Assembly: GCA_044426235.1 (NCBI GenBank)
Contig: JAWXUS010000001.1
Span: 124,001 to 188,000, forward strand
Direction of reading: 5' to 3'
Source: JAGHEK01 sp044426235
Lineage (GTDB): Bacteria; Bacillota; Clostridia; Peptostreptococcales; Peptostreptococcaceae
DNA: 64,000 nt
Shown here: in pieces, positions 1 to 8,668 of the stretch
Position numbering within the stretch: the stretch's first letter is position 1
How the letters are laid out: each line of letters begins with the position of its first letter
Program-made: the position numbers and the translations under genes
Notes under the pieces: model-generated
The model's input: the letters and a program-made list of their open reading frames with translations, nothing else
The model's database searches: none
What the model was told of the DNA's origin: nothing

Positions 1-103
1 TCCAATGATTTTCTTTTCCAACTTTATTTTTGTAAACTACATCATACAAACTAACAAACTTTGTTTTAACTAGAGTATTAATCCCATAAATTTTACTTTT
101 CAT
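1..103 (-). CDS. Probable NUDIX hydrolase, N-terminal fragment
   Basis: Only the first 34 codons lie in the window; the gene runs off the left edge. The ATG at 101-103 follows an AAGGAG ribosome binding site with good spacing. The visible peptide contains KFVSLYDVVYKNKVGKE followed by a tryptophan. This resembles the N-terminal strand of clostridial ADP-ribose pyrophosphatase-like NUDIX proteins, which begin with a KF-x-LY-x-V-x-Y-x-N-K-x-GKE pattern. The NUDIX box itself is outside the window, so the family call is an inference from a short segment. Confidence 0.45.
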   Translation of the reverse strand, partial: MKSKIYGINTLVKTKFVSLYDVVYKNKVGKENHW

Positions 104-157
104 AAAATTTCTCCTTTATACTATATTATTTTAAAAAAACCTTTAAATTGAAGACTT

Positions 158-1138
158 TTATGATAACGTTTTAAATTCGTATCCCATATCTTTATAGTAC
201 CTAATTATATCATCTAAAGCATTAGCAGTTTCTTCTTTACCATACATATCGTGCATAAGAAGTACTACCATTTCTTTGCCTTTTGACGTATCTACTGCAT
301 TTTTAAAAAGTTCAGGTGCATTTTTTCTATGCCCCTCTGCATCTCTAATTAATGCATTCCAATCAATTGATGCCATATTATTTTCTTCTAAATATGAATA
401 TAATATATCCATTCCTTGCCAAGACATAGCCCCTCCCGGCATTCTAACTATTCTAGTTTCGAAATTTTCACCTAATATTTCATTAAGTAAATTATCCATC
501 ATCCCAAAGTCTTCTTTGAAATTATCTAAATCAAATACTCCATCAGGATATAAAAAGCTATAATCATGGGTAAATGAATGATTTCCAATTGCGTGACCTT
601 CATCAAAAATTCTATTAACTAAATTTCTTGATGCCTCCTCGTGCTTTAGTATATTCATACCTGTTAAGAAAAATGTAGCTTTTACATCGTGTTCTTTTAA
701 AGTGTCTAATACTCTTGGTGTTACTGTTGTTGAAGTTCCATCATCAAAAGTTAGAAAAACTATTTTTTCGCCATTGTTATAAAAATCATTAGTGTTTACT
801 TTACGTTGTATAATTTTTGCATCATAACTAAACTCTTTAAAATCATCTTTAATTCCAACTATTTTTTGTTCTTCTTTTAATCTCTCTTTAAGCTCTTTTT
901 GCTCTATTTCTTTTTCTTCTTCAAGCATAATTTCTTTTGCTCTTTTTTGTAATTCGATTTCTTCCTTCTTTAAGTTTGCATAATTAATAGTTAAGCTAGT
1001 AGTCTTTATTCCAACAAAACCTATTATACATATAGTTAATAAAACTAAAATCTTACTTTTACTACATTTGTTATTTGAAGAAAATGTTAGTTTAGTTTTA
1101 CTACGTTTCTTTTTTGAGGAAAAGGTTAGTTTCGACAT
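158..1138 (-). CDS. Membrane-anchored polysaccharide deacetylase (NodB domain)
   Basis: This 326-residue protein probably removes acetyl groups from peptidoglycan or another surface glycan outside the membrane. Residues 1-29 are a basic cytoplasmic tail holding two near copies of a KLTFSS-K/N-rich unit. Residues 30-50 are a membrane anchor, 55-92 a highly charged coiled coil, and about 124-320 the NodB domain. Motif 1 is TFDDG (130-134), motif 2 is GNHSFTH (185-191), motif 3 is the variant RMPGG (232-236) where RxPYG is usual, and the catalytic-base motif is LLMHD (293-297). The ATG at 1138 follows AGAGGGG. A second deacetylase lies nearby at 2881, but the two differ in motif detail and orientation. 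Confidence 0.88.
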   Translation of the reverse strand: MSKLTFSSKKKRSKTKLTFSSNNKCSKSKILVLLTICIIGFVGIKTTSLTINYANLKKEEIELQKRAKEIMLEEEKEIEQKELKERLKEEQKIVGIKDDFKEFSYDAKIIQRKVNTNDFYNNGEKIVFLTFDDGTSTTVTPRVLDTLKEHDVKATFFLTGMNILKHEEASRNLVNRIFDEGHAIGNHSFTHDYSFLYPDGVFDLDNFKEDFGMMDNLLNEILGENFETRIVRMPGGAMSWQGMDILYSYLEENNMASIDWNALIRDAEGHRKNAPELFKNAVDTSKGKEMVVLLMHDMYGKEETANALDDIIRYYKDMGYEFKTLS

Positions 1139-1229
1139 ATAATCCCCTCTTTCTTGTCAATTCTTACATAAATTAATTATAAGTATTTCCATTAAAAAAA
1201 TCTACTTCTAATTAATTACAATTTATTAA

Positions 1230-1892
1230 CTATATTATGCCAAGTGATTGTTTTGCTAATATATCCGCCATATCATTATATTTATCCCCACTATGGGCTT
1301 TTACCTTAACAAAATTTACTTTTAATTCATCTTTTATACTATCATAAAATTTTTTATATTTCTTAGTTCCCTCTTTTTTAGTTTGCCACCTTCCAGTTAA
1401 CCAATGTTCTATTCCTTCATAATCAAAGTATAAATCAATTTCTTCTATTTTATTTTCTATACAATAAATCATTGCAATTTTTGATGCCTCAATTTCTCCA
1501 GAAACATTTCTCATACTAACTAAATCCTTATCATTTCCACGTATACTAAAAGTTTTTATTACTTCATCATTTTTTAATATGACTACTCCACTTCCATAAT
1601 TCTTAATTGAGTCTTCATAACTTCCGTCAACATAAACTAAAACATTATTACTATTTTTACATTTTTTAGAACTTTCTATACAATTAATTTCTTTTTTAAC
1701 CTCTTTAGGCTTAGAACTTTTTATTTTAAAATTAACTATATCATCACTCAAAAATCTTTTTGCATCTTCAATATTTTCAAAACTCTTAAAAACTGCACCA
1801 CTAAACCCTTGAGTCAAATTTCTACATTCATCCCAAGTATAAAAAATTCCAGTTTCTCTGCCTTTTTTAACTGCATAGTACTTCTTTGCCAT
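1230..1892 (-). CDS. rnhA: Ribonuclease HI with N-terminal RNA/DNA-hybrid-binding domain
   Basis: This cytoplasmic enzyme cleaves the RNA strand of RNA-DNA hybrids. The N-terminal 45 residues (AKKYYAVKKGRETGIFYTW and following, including GFSGAVFKSF) match the caulimovirus-viroplasmin-like domain of bacterial RNase H1. The C-terminal catalytic domain starts at VYVDGSYED and shows the four acidic residues: D in VYVDGS, E in SGEIEASK, D in LYFDYEG and the final D in YNDMADILAK. A longer reading frame starts at a TTG at 1910, but GAAGGAT lies between that TTG and the ATG at 1890-1892 with ideal spacing, so the shorter 220-residue form is chosen. It is transcribed divergently from the lipoprotein gene. 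Confidence 0.9.
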   Translation of the reverse strand: MAKKYYAVKKGRETGIFYTWDECRNLTQGFSGAVFKSFENIEDAKRFLSDDIVNFKIKSSKPKEVKKEINCIESSKKCKNSNNVLVYVDGSYEDSIKNYGSGVVILKNDEVIKTFSIRGNDKDLVSMRNVSGEIEASKIAMIYCIENKIEEIDLYFDYEGIEHWLTGRWQTKKEGTKKYKKFYDSIKDELKVNFVKVKAHSGDKYNDMADILAKQSLGII

Positions 1893-2010
1893 AAAAATCA
1901 CATCCTTCAATTTATTTTATCATATTTTATTTTATAAAACATTTAATTTTATAATAATTTTAAGTTTTATTGGCATAATAAAATTAAATAAAACTGAAGG
2001 GAGACTTTAA

Positions 2011-2871
2011 ATGAAAAAGACAACTATGGGATTACTTGTATTTATGTCAGCATTATCTATTGGTTGTGTAAACCAAAATCAATCTCAAATCAATAAATAT
2101 GTAGAAATGGCATCAAAAGACACCGATTCACTTATAAACACTAACTACAAAGATATTCAAGGTGGATTTGGAGTTCCCCATTCTTCTATTTACTATATTG
2201 ATGCAGACAAATTTATGCATCAAAGTCTAGATGAAATAGATGCAGAAGAAATAAAAGATAGTGTTACTGCACTTTCAATTTATAGACATCCAGATCAAGA
2301 ATCTAAATTCTTACACGTTTATTTTGATAAGGGAGTTGTTAAAGATGCAAGTGTTGGAAGTATGAGAGAGTTTACAGATGAAACTTTACTTCCAAAAGAA
2401 AAGATACAAGATGCAGATTATAGACTACAATTTTTCAAAAACAAAGGTTCAATATATAAAGAAACTTTTAATCTAAATAATGCAAGAGATTTATATATTG
2501 GAAAAAATATAAATGAATTTAATAATGCATATAAAGTTGTAACATCAAACTTTAAAGCAACTAAAATAAATGATAACTCTAACATATATTTCTATAATTT
2601 AGTAAACTTTGATCCAACTACTACTAATGCAATAAATAATAGTTTAAATGTTAATTATCAAATTAATACAAAACCAAATACTGCAATAATAAATCCAATA
2701 AACAATAGTATACAACATGTTAATGAAATAAATTACGAAAATTCAACTAATTATTCATCAACTTCATTAGCAGTTAAAACTAACGAAAACAATAAAATTG
2801 AATCTATAAAAATACTTAATAAAGATGAAACTTACGATCTTATAAATAAATCATTCGACTTAAAAAAATAG
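2011..2871 (+). CDS. Predicted lipoprotein of unknown function
   Basis: The 286-residue product begins with a short signal peptide ending in the lipobox LSIGC (Cys19), so it should be lipid-anchored on the outer face of the membrane. The mature part is rich in Asn, Asp and Lys and has no motif I can assign. A segment around GGFGVPHSSIYYIDADKF recalls small-domain lipoproteins but is not diagnostic. The ATG follows GAAGGGAG. The stop codon at 2869-2871 overlaps the ribosome binding site of the downstream PdaA-like deacetylase, so the two genes form an operon and the lipoprotein may act in cell-wall maturation. That role is inference from context only. Confidence 0.7.
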   Translation: MKKTTMGLLVFMSALSIGCVNQNQSQINKYVEMASKDTDSLINTNYKDIQGGFGVPHSSIYYIDADKFMHQSLDEIDAEEIKDSVTALSIYRHPDQESKFLHVYFDKGVVKDASVGSMREFTDETLLPKEKIQDADYRLQFFKNKGSIYKETFNLNNARDLYIGKNINEFNNAYKVVTSNFKATKINDNSNIYFYNLVNFDPTTTNAINNSLNVNYQINTKPNTAIINPINNSIQHVNEINYENSTNYSSTSLAVKTNENNKIESIKILNKDETYDLINKSFDLKK

Positions 2872-2880
2872 GTGAAAAGT

Positions 2881-3744
2881 ATGAAAGCAAACAAATATGG
2901 GTTAATAGTTGTAATTTTTCTAGTAATTGGTGTTTTTGCTGTAACTAATTTTTATATTCTAAATAAATCATCAACAAATATTTCAAGAAGATCTCCCTAT
3001 ACTGAGGAATATAACTGGTACTTTAATCCAAGAGATGACAATAAACAACCAGAACCTATAAAGGAGGCTGAATTCTTTAAAAAATATGACTCTTATTATA
3101 TTGGTGATCCTAACGAAAAAGTTATTTACTTAACTTTTGATGCAGGATATGAAAATGGAACTACAAATAGTATCCTTGATACTTTAAAAAAACACGATGT
3201 TTCTGGTAATTTCTTTGTTGTTAGAAAATACATAGAGGATAATCCAGAAATAATCAAAAGAATGGTTGACGAAGGACATTTGGTCTGTAATCACTCAAAA
3301 AATCACGTTTCAATGGCAAGTATAAACGATGTTGAACAATTTAAAGAAGAACTTCTTAGTGTTGAAAAAACTTTTAAAGAAATTACAGGAAAAGAAATGC
3401 CAAAATACTTTAGACCTCCTATGGGAAAATTTAGCGAACAATCGCTTAAATTAACTCAAGACTTAGGTTATAGTTCAATATTTTGGAGCTTTGCATATGT
3501 TGACTGGTTTAATGATAATCAACCAACTCACGAATATGCTAAGGAAAAAATTTATTCAAGAACTCATCCAGGTGCAATAGTTCTACTTCATCCAAATTCA
3601 AAAACTAATACAGAAATTCTTGATGAAGTTATTACTCATTGGAAAAATGAAGGATATGAAATCCAATCCCTTGATTACTTAACTAATAAAGTTGATAAAA
3701 ATGATAATAAAAAAGAAAACAATAATATAATAATTTCAGATTAG
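2881..3744 (+). CDS. PdaA-like peptidoglycan N-acetyl deacetylase
   Basis: This 287-residue protein has an N-terminal membrane anchor (about residues 8-26) and an extracellular NodB domain of the PdaA (delta-lactam-biosynthetic de-N-acetylase) subtype. Subtype markers are the TFDAGYENG block (85-93), EGHLVCNHSKNH (131-142), YFRPPMGKFSE (176-186), FWSFAYVDW (201-209) and HPGAIVLLHP (229-238). In Bacillus, PdaA acts on N-acetylmuramic acid during cortex synthesis; here the exact substrate is unknown. The frame opens at a GTG at 2872, but AGGTGA (2870-2875) spaces best to the ATG at 2881. It is the second gene of an operon with the lipoprotein and ends at a strong terminator. Confidence 0.87.
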   Translation: MKANKYGLIVVIFLVIGVFAVTNFYILNKSSTNISRRSPYTEEYNWYFNPRDDNKQPEPIKEAEFFKKYDSYYIGDPNEKVIYLTFDAGYENGTTNSILDTLKKHDVSGNFFVVRKYIEDNPEIIKRMVDEGHLVCNHSKNHVSMASINDVEQFKEELLSVEKTFKEITGKEMPKYFRPPMGKFSEQSLKLTQDLGYSSIFWSFAYVDWFNDNQPTHEYAKEKIYSRTHPGAIVLLHPNSKTNTEILDEVITHWKNEGYEIQSLDYLTNKVDKNDNKKENNNIIISD

Positions 3745-3766
3745 AGTGCATTAGCACTCTTTTTTA
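3743..3766 (+). terminator. Rho-independent terminator of the lipoprotein-deacetylase operon
   Basis: A perfect 7-bp stem AGAGTGC/GCACTCT closes an ATTA loop and runs straight into six Ts on the plus strand. The deacetylase stop codon lies at the foot of the stem. There is no T-run on the minus strand. Confidence 0.9.
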
Positions 3767-4240
3767 ATCCAAAATTATTTTTCTTTTTCTGTATTTAAAA
3801 ATCCAAACAGGTTTATATATACTTCTAACATTAACTAAATTAATTTTATCTATATTGTTATCTTTTCGCCTAAAAAAACTATTTAATTCCTTATCAACAC
3901 TAGAAACTAATTTTTCTTCATCTATTTCACTTTTAATTATATTGTCTTTTGTTACAAATAATTTTTTAGGATTAGTTATTTCAATTGATTGACTAAGACC
4001 ATTTCTAGGATTAACTAAAATTGATAAGTTTTCTTTTTGAATATTTTTTCTAAATAGACTACCTCCCTCCTTTTTAACAAAAACTTCATACGAAAGTAAT
4101 TTTTGTTCAACATACTCAACATATAAGCTATCTATATCTTCATTAAATTGTGACACTTTACTAAATAAGGGTAGCTTGTGTGATATGTAGTTTTTTATTT
4201 CATTTTTATTTTCCAAAACTTCAACAACTTCTATCTTCAT
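3764..4240 (-). CDS. Conserved-looking hypothetical protein
   Basis: I do not recognise this 158-residue protein. It has no signal peptide or membrane segment and is rich in Lys, Glu, Ile and Asn with alternating charged and hydrophobic stretches, as in a small soluble alpha/beta protein. A C-terminal segment ending YKPVWIFKYRKRKIILD is strongly basic and contains a Y-x-P-x-W motif. The reading frame extends to 4261, but AAAAGGAGG sits directly before the ATG at 4238-4240, so that start is used. It is a single-gene unit converging on the deacetylase operon. Confidence 0.65.
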   Translation of the reverse strand: MKIEVVEVLENKNEIKNYISHKLPLFSKVSQFNEDIDSLYVEYVEQKLLSYEVFVKKEGGSLFRKNIQKENLSILVNPRNGLSQSIEITNPKKLFVTKDNIIKSEIDEEKLVSSVDKELNSFFRRKDNNIDKINLVNVRSIYKPVWIFKYRKRKIILD

Positions 4241-4344
4241 AAAAATCCTCCTTTTCTTCAATACTAAATTATACTAATATACCCTACATCTTTATGTATT
4301 CAAATTTCAAAAGTACACATAATAATTAAAAGGTGGTGTTTAAA

Positions 4345-5715
4345 ATTTACAAAATAATCTTATCCATTTTTATTTCATATTTTATATTTACTAATTTTCA
4401 ATATACTACACAAGAAACTATAAACAATATAGAAAATAAGAATGCACCTATAATTAAAAATGTTTCACCTGAAAAATTTGAACAATACATAGTTAGAACT
4501 CCAACTATTAAAATCAATTATTTAAATGAAAATGAAATTTCAAATATTACATTTTTACTAAACTATGAAGATGTGACCAGTGATTGTATTATTTCTAATA
4601 ATTCAATTTCATACACTCCAAGTAAAAAATTAAAAGCTGGAAATCAAATTGTAAAAATAATTATTGAGGATACTTTTAAAAATAAAATTTGTGAGGAATG
4701 GTACTTTACAGTTGGAATACCAAACTTTTCTCATTACTACGGACTTCTTCACTCTCATACTATAAATAGTGATGGTCACGGAACATATAATGATGCATAT
4801 TTTATGGCAAAAGAAAAATCACATTTAGATTTTTTTGCTATAACTGAACACTCAGATCTTTTAGATAATAATTTAAATGCTAATTTATCTGATGCAAGTA
4901 TGAGTCAAAAGTGGAATGATTTGAGTCAATCTCAAAAATGGTTTAATGTTGACGATAATTTTATAGCATTAAAAGGATTTGAAATGAGTTATAGAGATAA
5001 TTTAATTGGTCATATAAATATATTTAATTCTGAAGGATTTTTATCGACTAATAATCCTCATTTCACCTTAGAAAAGTTTTATGATATTATTTATGAAAAT
5101 GATGAACTTATCGGACAATTTAATCATCCTTGTGAAAAATTCGGAGATTTTAATAATCTAGAATACAATAAAAAAGCCGATGAAATAATTTCATTAATCG
5201 AAGTTTATAATGGATATAATGAAGATATCACAAAAAATATAGTCGCACTTGATAAATACCAAGATGCACTTGATAAAGGATGGCACGTAGCGCCAACTGC
5301 AAATCAAGATAATCATCGAGTTGATTTTGGAATTTCAAACGAATTTAGAACTGTTATTTTATCAACTAAATTAACTCAAGATGCAATATTTGATGCTCTA
5401 AAAAATATGAGAGTCTATGCTACCAATGATAAGAATATAAAGATTGATTTTAATATAAATAACATGCCAATGGGATCAACTCTCCATAATATTTCAAAAC
5501 TTAACTTTTATGTGAGTGCAATTGACGAAGATACCTTAATAGATAAAATTGAGATAATTAGTAACAAAGGTATAATAATTAAAGAAGAAAAATTTAATTC
5601 AAACTATGCAAAAATCGAATTTAACATAGATTCTATAAAAAATAGATTTTACTATGTGAAAATTTATCAAGAAAATGATAAAATATCTGTTACTGCTCCA
5701 TTTTGGATAAAATAA
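4345..5715 (+). CDS. PHP-domain metallohydrolase, CehA/McbA family, exported
   Basis: This protein of about 456 residues has an N-terminal hydrophobic signal or anchor, a beta-rich region of about 120 residues and a PHP phosphoesterase domain. Metal-ligand motifs are LLHSHTINSDGHG (HxHxxxSDG), FFAITEHSD, GQFNHPCEKFGDF and ANQDNHRVDFG. The start is unusual. AAAAGGTGGTG (4328-4338) is nearly a full consensus Shine-Dalgarno, but it overlaps the GTG codons at 4333 and 4336, and the codon at the proper distance is ATT at 4345. A GTG start would only add four residues. The probable role is hydrolysis of phosphoesters outside the membrane; the substrate is unknown. Confidence 0.82.
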   Translation: MYKIILSIFISYFIFTNFQYTTQETINNIENKNAPIIKNVSPEKFEQYIVRTPTIKINYLNENEISNITFLLNYEDVTSDCIISNNSISYTPSKKLKAGNQIVKIIIEDTFKNKICEEWYFTVGIPNFSHYYGLLHSHTINSDGHGTYNDAYFMAKEKSHLDFFAITEHSDLLDNNLNANLSDASMSQKWNDLSQSQKWFNVDDNFIALKGFEMSYRDNLIGHINIFNSEGFLSTNNPHFTLEKFYDIIYENDELIGQFNHPCEKFGDFNNLEYNKKADEIISLIEVYNGYNEDITKNIVALDKYQDALDKGWHVAPTANQDNHRVDFGISNEFRTVILSTKLTQDAIFDALKNMRVYATNDKNIKIDFNINNMPMGSTLHNISKLNFYVSAIDEDTLIDKIEIISNKGIIIKEEKFNSNYAKIEFNIDSIKNRFYYVKIYQENDKISVTAPFWIK

Positions 5716-5717
5716 AA

Positions 5718-5738
5718 AAGAGGAGATTATCTCCTCTT
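5718..5738 (-). terminator. Terminator after the asparaginase gene
   Basis: A 9-bp stem AAGAGGAGA/TCTCCTCTT with a TTA loop is followed on the minus strand by six Ts. It starts at the asparaginase stop codon. On the plus strand the T-run is weak, so it may stop the PHP gene transcript only partly. Confidence 0.85.
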
Positions 5739-6729
5739 ATATAAAATTTAAATTAAAATTACTTTTCATTTCTCCAATTACTTCATCTCTAGAATTAAAT
5801 AATTTAGGATTATGATATTTTTCTAATTTTTTAAGTTCTACTTCATCTATTAAATTAAGTTGTTTTAAGGTTTCAACTACTGCACAAAAAATTGATGCTT
5901 TATGTCCATCTTCAACTTTAATACATATTCCAATATTACTTTTTCTATCTCCAAGAAGATAAACTCCTTGAGTTCCATATTTTCCAAATATTCTACCCTT
6001 AAATACCTTCATTAAATCTGTACAAAAAGTGTCTGTGCCACTTACCATTTCTGGATATGTAGTCATTGCATCTATTATAATTTCAATTTCTTGTCTTTTA
6101 TCTTTTAATTTATTATTATCACTTAATTTACTAAATCCAAGTGCTAAATTATATATTGGAAGTGCGTGAACAGGTGCACCACAACCATCCCTACCGATTA
6201 TTATTTTTTCTTTGTCATATTCACAAATATGTGAAATATCATCAATTATTCTTTGTTGAAGTGAATGATTTATGTCTAAATAAGTATCTAAATCTTCATT
6301 TTTAGCTTTTGCACTAACTAACATTCCACTATGCTTTCCCGAACAATTATTGTTAAGTTGTGATAGCTTTTTATTTTCTCTAATCATTTTTTCATAAATA
6401 TAGCTGTTCTCTGGAATATGAATTCCACACTTTAAAAACTCAACACCAATATTTGCTTTATCTAGTATACTTTGAGTTGATTCAACGTGAAAATCTTCAC
6501 TTATGTGAGATGCACACATTAAAGAAAGTTCTTTTTGTGAAATATTATATTTCTCATATGCACCACTTTTTACGCATTGTAGTGCTTGAATTGGCTTTAC
6601 TGAAGATCTTGCATAAATAACTTTGTGACAATCATTGTTATACGCAAGTAAAGTATTATCTCTTACAACTGCTATATGTACTCTATGACTACATTCAATT
6701 AATTCGCCTCTAGTTTCATTTATATCCAA
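5737..6729 (-). CDS. Asparaginase, L-asparaginase II type (Pfam PF06089-like)
   Basis: The predicted 330-residue cytoplasmic enzyme should hydrolyse L-asparagine to aspartate and ammonia. It belongs to the family unrelated to type I/II AnsA/AnsB. Family hallmarks are RSSVKPIQAL, SLMCASHISEDFH, NNCSGKHSGML, GRDGCGAPVHALPI, YPEMVSGTDTFCTDL and GKYGTQGVYLLG. The frame opens with a GTG at 6738 that lies inside AAGGGGAG. The TTG at 6727-6729, eight bases after that ribosome binding site, is the better start and gives an N-terminus MDINETRGELIECSHRVHIA typical of the family. It is a single-gene unit with its own terminator. Confidence 0.88.
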   Translation of the reverse strand: MDINETRGELIECSHRVHIAVVRDNTLLAYNNDCHKVIYARSSVKPIQALQCVKSGAYEKYNISQKELSLMCASHISEDFHVESTQSILDKANIGVEFLKCGIHIPENSYIYEKMIRENKKLSQLNNNCSGKHSGMLVSAKAKNEDLDTYLDINHSLQQRIIDDISHICEYDKEKIIIGRDGCGAPVHALPIYNLALGFSKLSDNNKLKDKRQEIEIIIDAMTTYPEMVSGTDTFCTDLMKVFKGRIFGKYGTQGVYLLGDRKSNIGICIKVEDGHKASIFCAVVETLKQLNLIDEVELKKLEKYHNPKLFNSRDEVIGEMKSNFNLNFI

Positions 6730-6895
6730 ACTAATCACTCCCCTTAACGTTTTAATACATTATATAACATTTATTAAATTTATGAAATAAGTTTTATATT
6801 TATCATAATATTCAGAATTTATCTTAAATAAGTTCAATTCTTTTAGTCTTGAAAAATGTATTATTTTAGTGGTAATATATATTTGAGGTGAGAAA

Positions 6896-7828
6896 ATGTT
6901 TAAATATGCTTTTGATAATAAAAGGTATCACACTTGGAATTATTATCTTAGAAATACTTTTGGTGAAAAAGTTTTTAAAGTTTCAATAAATGCAGGATTT
7001 ACCTGCCCAAATATAGACGGAAAAGTTACTTACGGTGGTTGTACGTATTGTAGTAAAGAAGGAAGTGGAGATTTTGCAGGAAATCCAAACGATGATTTAA
7101 TAAATCAATTTTTTGATATAAAAAATATGATGCACAAAAAATGGCCTAATGCAAAATATATTGGTTATTTCCAAGCATTTACAAATACTTATGCACCTGT
7201 TGAAGTTTTAAAGGAAAAATATGAAACTATTTTAGAACTTGATGATGTTATTGGTCTTTCAATTTCAACAAGACCTGATTGTTTAGAAGATGATGTTTTA
7301 GATTATTTAGAAAAATTAAATAAAAGAACTAACTTATGGGTTGAACTTGGTCTCCAAACTATTCATAATAAAACTGCTAAAGTTATAAATCGTGGTCATA
7401 ACTATGAAATATTTTTAGATGGCTTAAAAAAATTAAATAATAGAAATATAAAAGTTGTTGTTCACATAATAAATGGTCTTCCCGGTGAAGATTATCAAAT
7501 GATGATGGAAACTGCTAAAGCCGTTTCAAAACTTAAAGTCGATGGAATAAAAATTCATCTTCTCCACGTTATTAAAGATACCCCTATGGCAAATATGTTA
7601 AATAAGGGTATGATGGAACTTATGAATGAAGACGACTATGTTAATTTAGTTTGTGATCAACTTGAAATTCTTCCTCCTGAAATGATTATTCATAGATTAA
7701 CTGGAGATGGAAAAAAAGAAGATTTAGTTGGACCACTTTGGAGTCTTAAAAAATGGGAAGTTTTAAATAAAATTGACGATACTCTAAAGATTAGAAATTC
7801 TTATCAAGGAATTAAATACGATAAATAG
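6896..7828 (+). CDS. Radical SAM protein, TIGR01212 (YhcC-like) family
   Basis: This 310-residue protein has a radical SAM core. The cluster-binding cysteines are in GFTCPNIDGKVTYGGCTYC, with the CTYC arrangement preceded by a more distant cysteine, as is typical of TIGR01212. Other markers are YFQAFTNTYAP, GLSISTRPDCL, WVELGLQTIHN and HIINGLPGED, the conserved beta-barrel blocks of this family. It should bind a 4Fe-4S cluster and cleave S-adenosylmethionine; the substrate is not established for most members. The ATG follows GAGGTGAG. It is monocistronic and ends at a bidirectional terminator shared with the zinc transporter operon. Confidence 0.88.
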   Translation: MFKYAFDNKRYHTWNYYLRNTFGEKVFKVSINAGFTCPNIDGKVTYGGCTYCSKEGSGDFAGNPNDDLINQFFDIKNMMHKKWPNAKYIGYFQAFTNTYAPVEVLKEKYETILELDDVIGLSISTRPDCLEDDVLDYLEKLNKRTNLWVELGLQTIHNKTAKVINRGHNYEIFLDGLKKLNNRNIKVVVHIINGLPGEDYQMMMETAKAVSKLKVDGIKIHLLHVIKDTPMANMLNKGMMELMNEDDYVNLVCDQLEILPPEMIIHRLTGDGKKEDLVGPLWSLKKWEVLNKIDDTLKIRNSYQGIKYDK

Positions 7829-7857
7829 AAAAAGCTATGCCTTAGGCATAGCTTTTT
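7829..7857. terminator. Bidirectional terminator built over a stop codon
   Basis: AAAAAGCTATGCC and GGCATAGCTTTTT form a perfect 13-bp stem around a TTA loop, with T-runs on both strands. The TTA loop is the reverse complement of the TAA stop of the minus-strand permease, whose final codons (Lys-Ser-Tyr-Ala) form one arm of the stem. Confidence 0.93.
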
Positions 7858-8645
7858 AAGTATTTCCCTTTTATAAATGTTATCACGAAAAACATTGATG
7901 AAATTAAAACTATAGTTGCACCACTTGCATATCCATACTTATATGAAACCATAAGTCCTATAATCCCAGATAGTAGCCCTATAACTATTGAATATATGTG
8001 ATAAGATTTAACATCTTTTGCAATATTTCTAGCACTAGCAGATGGTAGTATAAGAAGTGAACTCAGAACCAACATTCCAACCCACTTTATTGAAACGGTA
8101 ACTACTACTGCAACTAAAATCGTAAATAAATATTCATAAAACTTAGTATCTATACCACGACTTTTTGCTAAGGTTTGATTGATACTAACAAGTAACAGTT
8201 TATTAAAGCATAAACTCCAAATAACTAATACCACTATAAAACTAACTAATAATAAAATTAAATCATTTTGACTTATACTTAATAAATCACCTATTAAATA
8301 GCTTGAGTACTTATTAAATCCACCATTTTTTGATAATATAACTATTCCAAGTGCAACTGATGTTGATGAAATAACCCCTATTATAGTATCTACTGATGAA
8401 GTATTTGCCTCTTTTAATTTAAGTATTATTATTGATAAAATTATTGAAAAAATAACCATCGAAAACAAATGATTACTAGTTCCAAATAATACTCCTATTG
8501 CAATTCCAGTTAGTGAGGAATGGCCTAGGGCATCTGAAAAAAATGACATTTTATTATTTACAACCATAGTTCCAAGTATTGCAAACATTGGTGCTATAAG
8601 AAGTATTGCCAAAAATGCATTTCTCATAAAACTATATTCAAACAA
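7842..8645 (-). CDS. Zinc/manganese-type ABC transporter permease
   Basis: The 267-residue membrane protein has about eight hydrophobic segments and belongs to the ABC-3 (ZnuB/MntB) permease family. MRNAFLAILLIAPMFAILGT near the start and SFFSDALGHSSLTGIAIG (cytoplasmic coupling region) are characteristic. It should form the channel for the substrate-binding protein at 9405 and the ATPase at 8669. A TTG at 8643-8645 preceded by AAGGTAGG is the start; a downstream ATG lacks such a site. It is the last gene of the three-gene operon. The last four codons and the stop lie in the shared terminator. Confidence 0.9.
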   Translation of the reverse strand: MFEYSFMRNAFLAILLIAPMFAILGTMVVNNKMSFFSDALGHSSLTGIAIGVLFGTSNHLFSMVIFSIILSIIILKLKEANTSSVDTIIGVISSTSVALGIVILSKNGGFNKYSSYLIGDLLSISQNDLILLLVSFIVVLVIWSLCFNKLLLVSINQTLAKSRGIDTKFYEYLFTILVAVVVTVSIKWVGMLVLSSLLILPSASARNIAKDVKSYHIYSIVIGLLSGIIGLMVSYKYGYASGATIVLISSMFFVITFIKGKYLKSYA

Positions 8646-8668
8646 AAGTTATACCTACCTTCTTTAAT

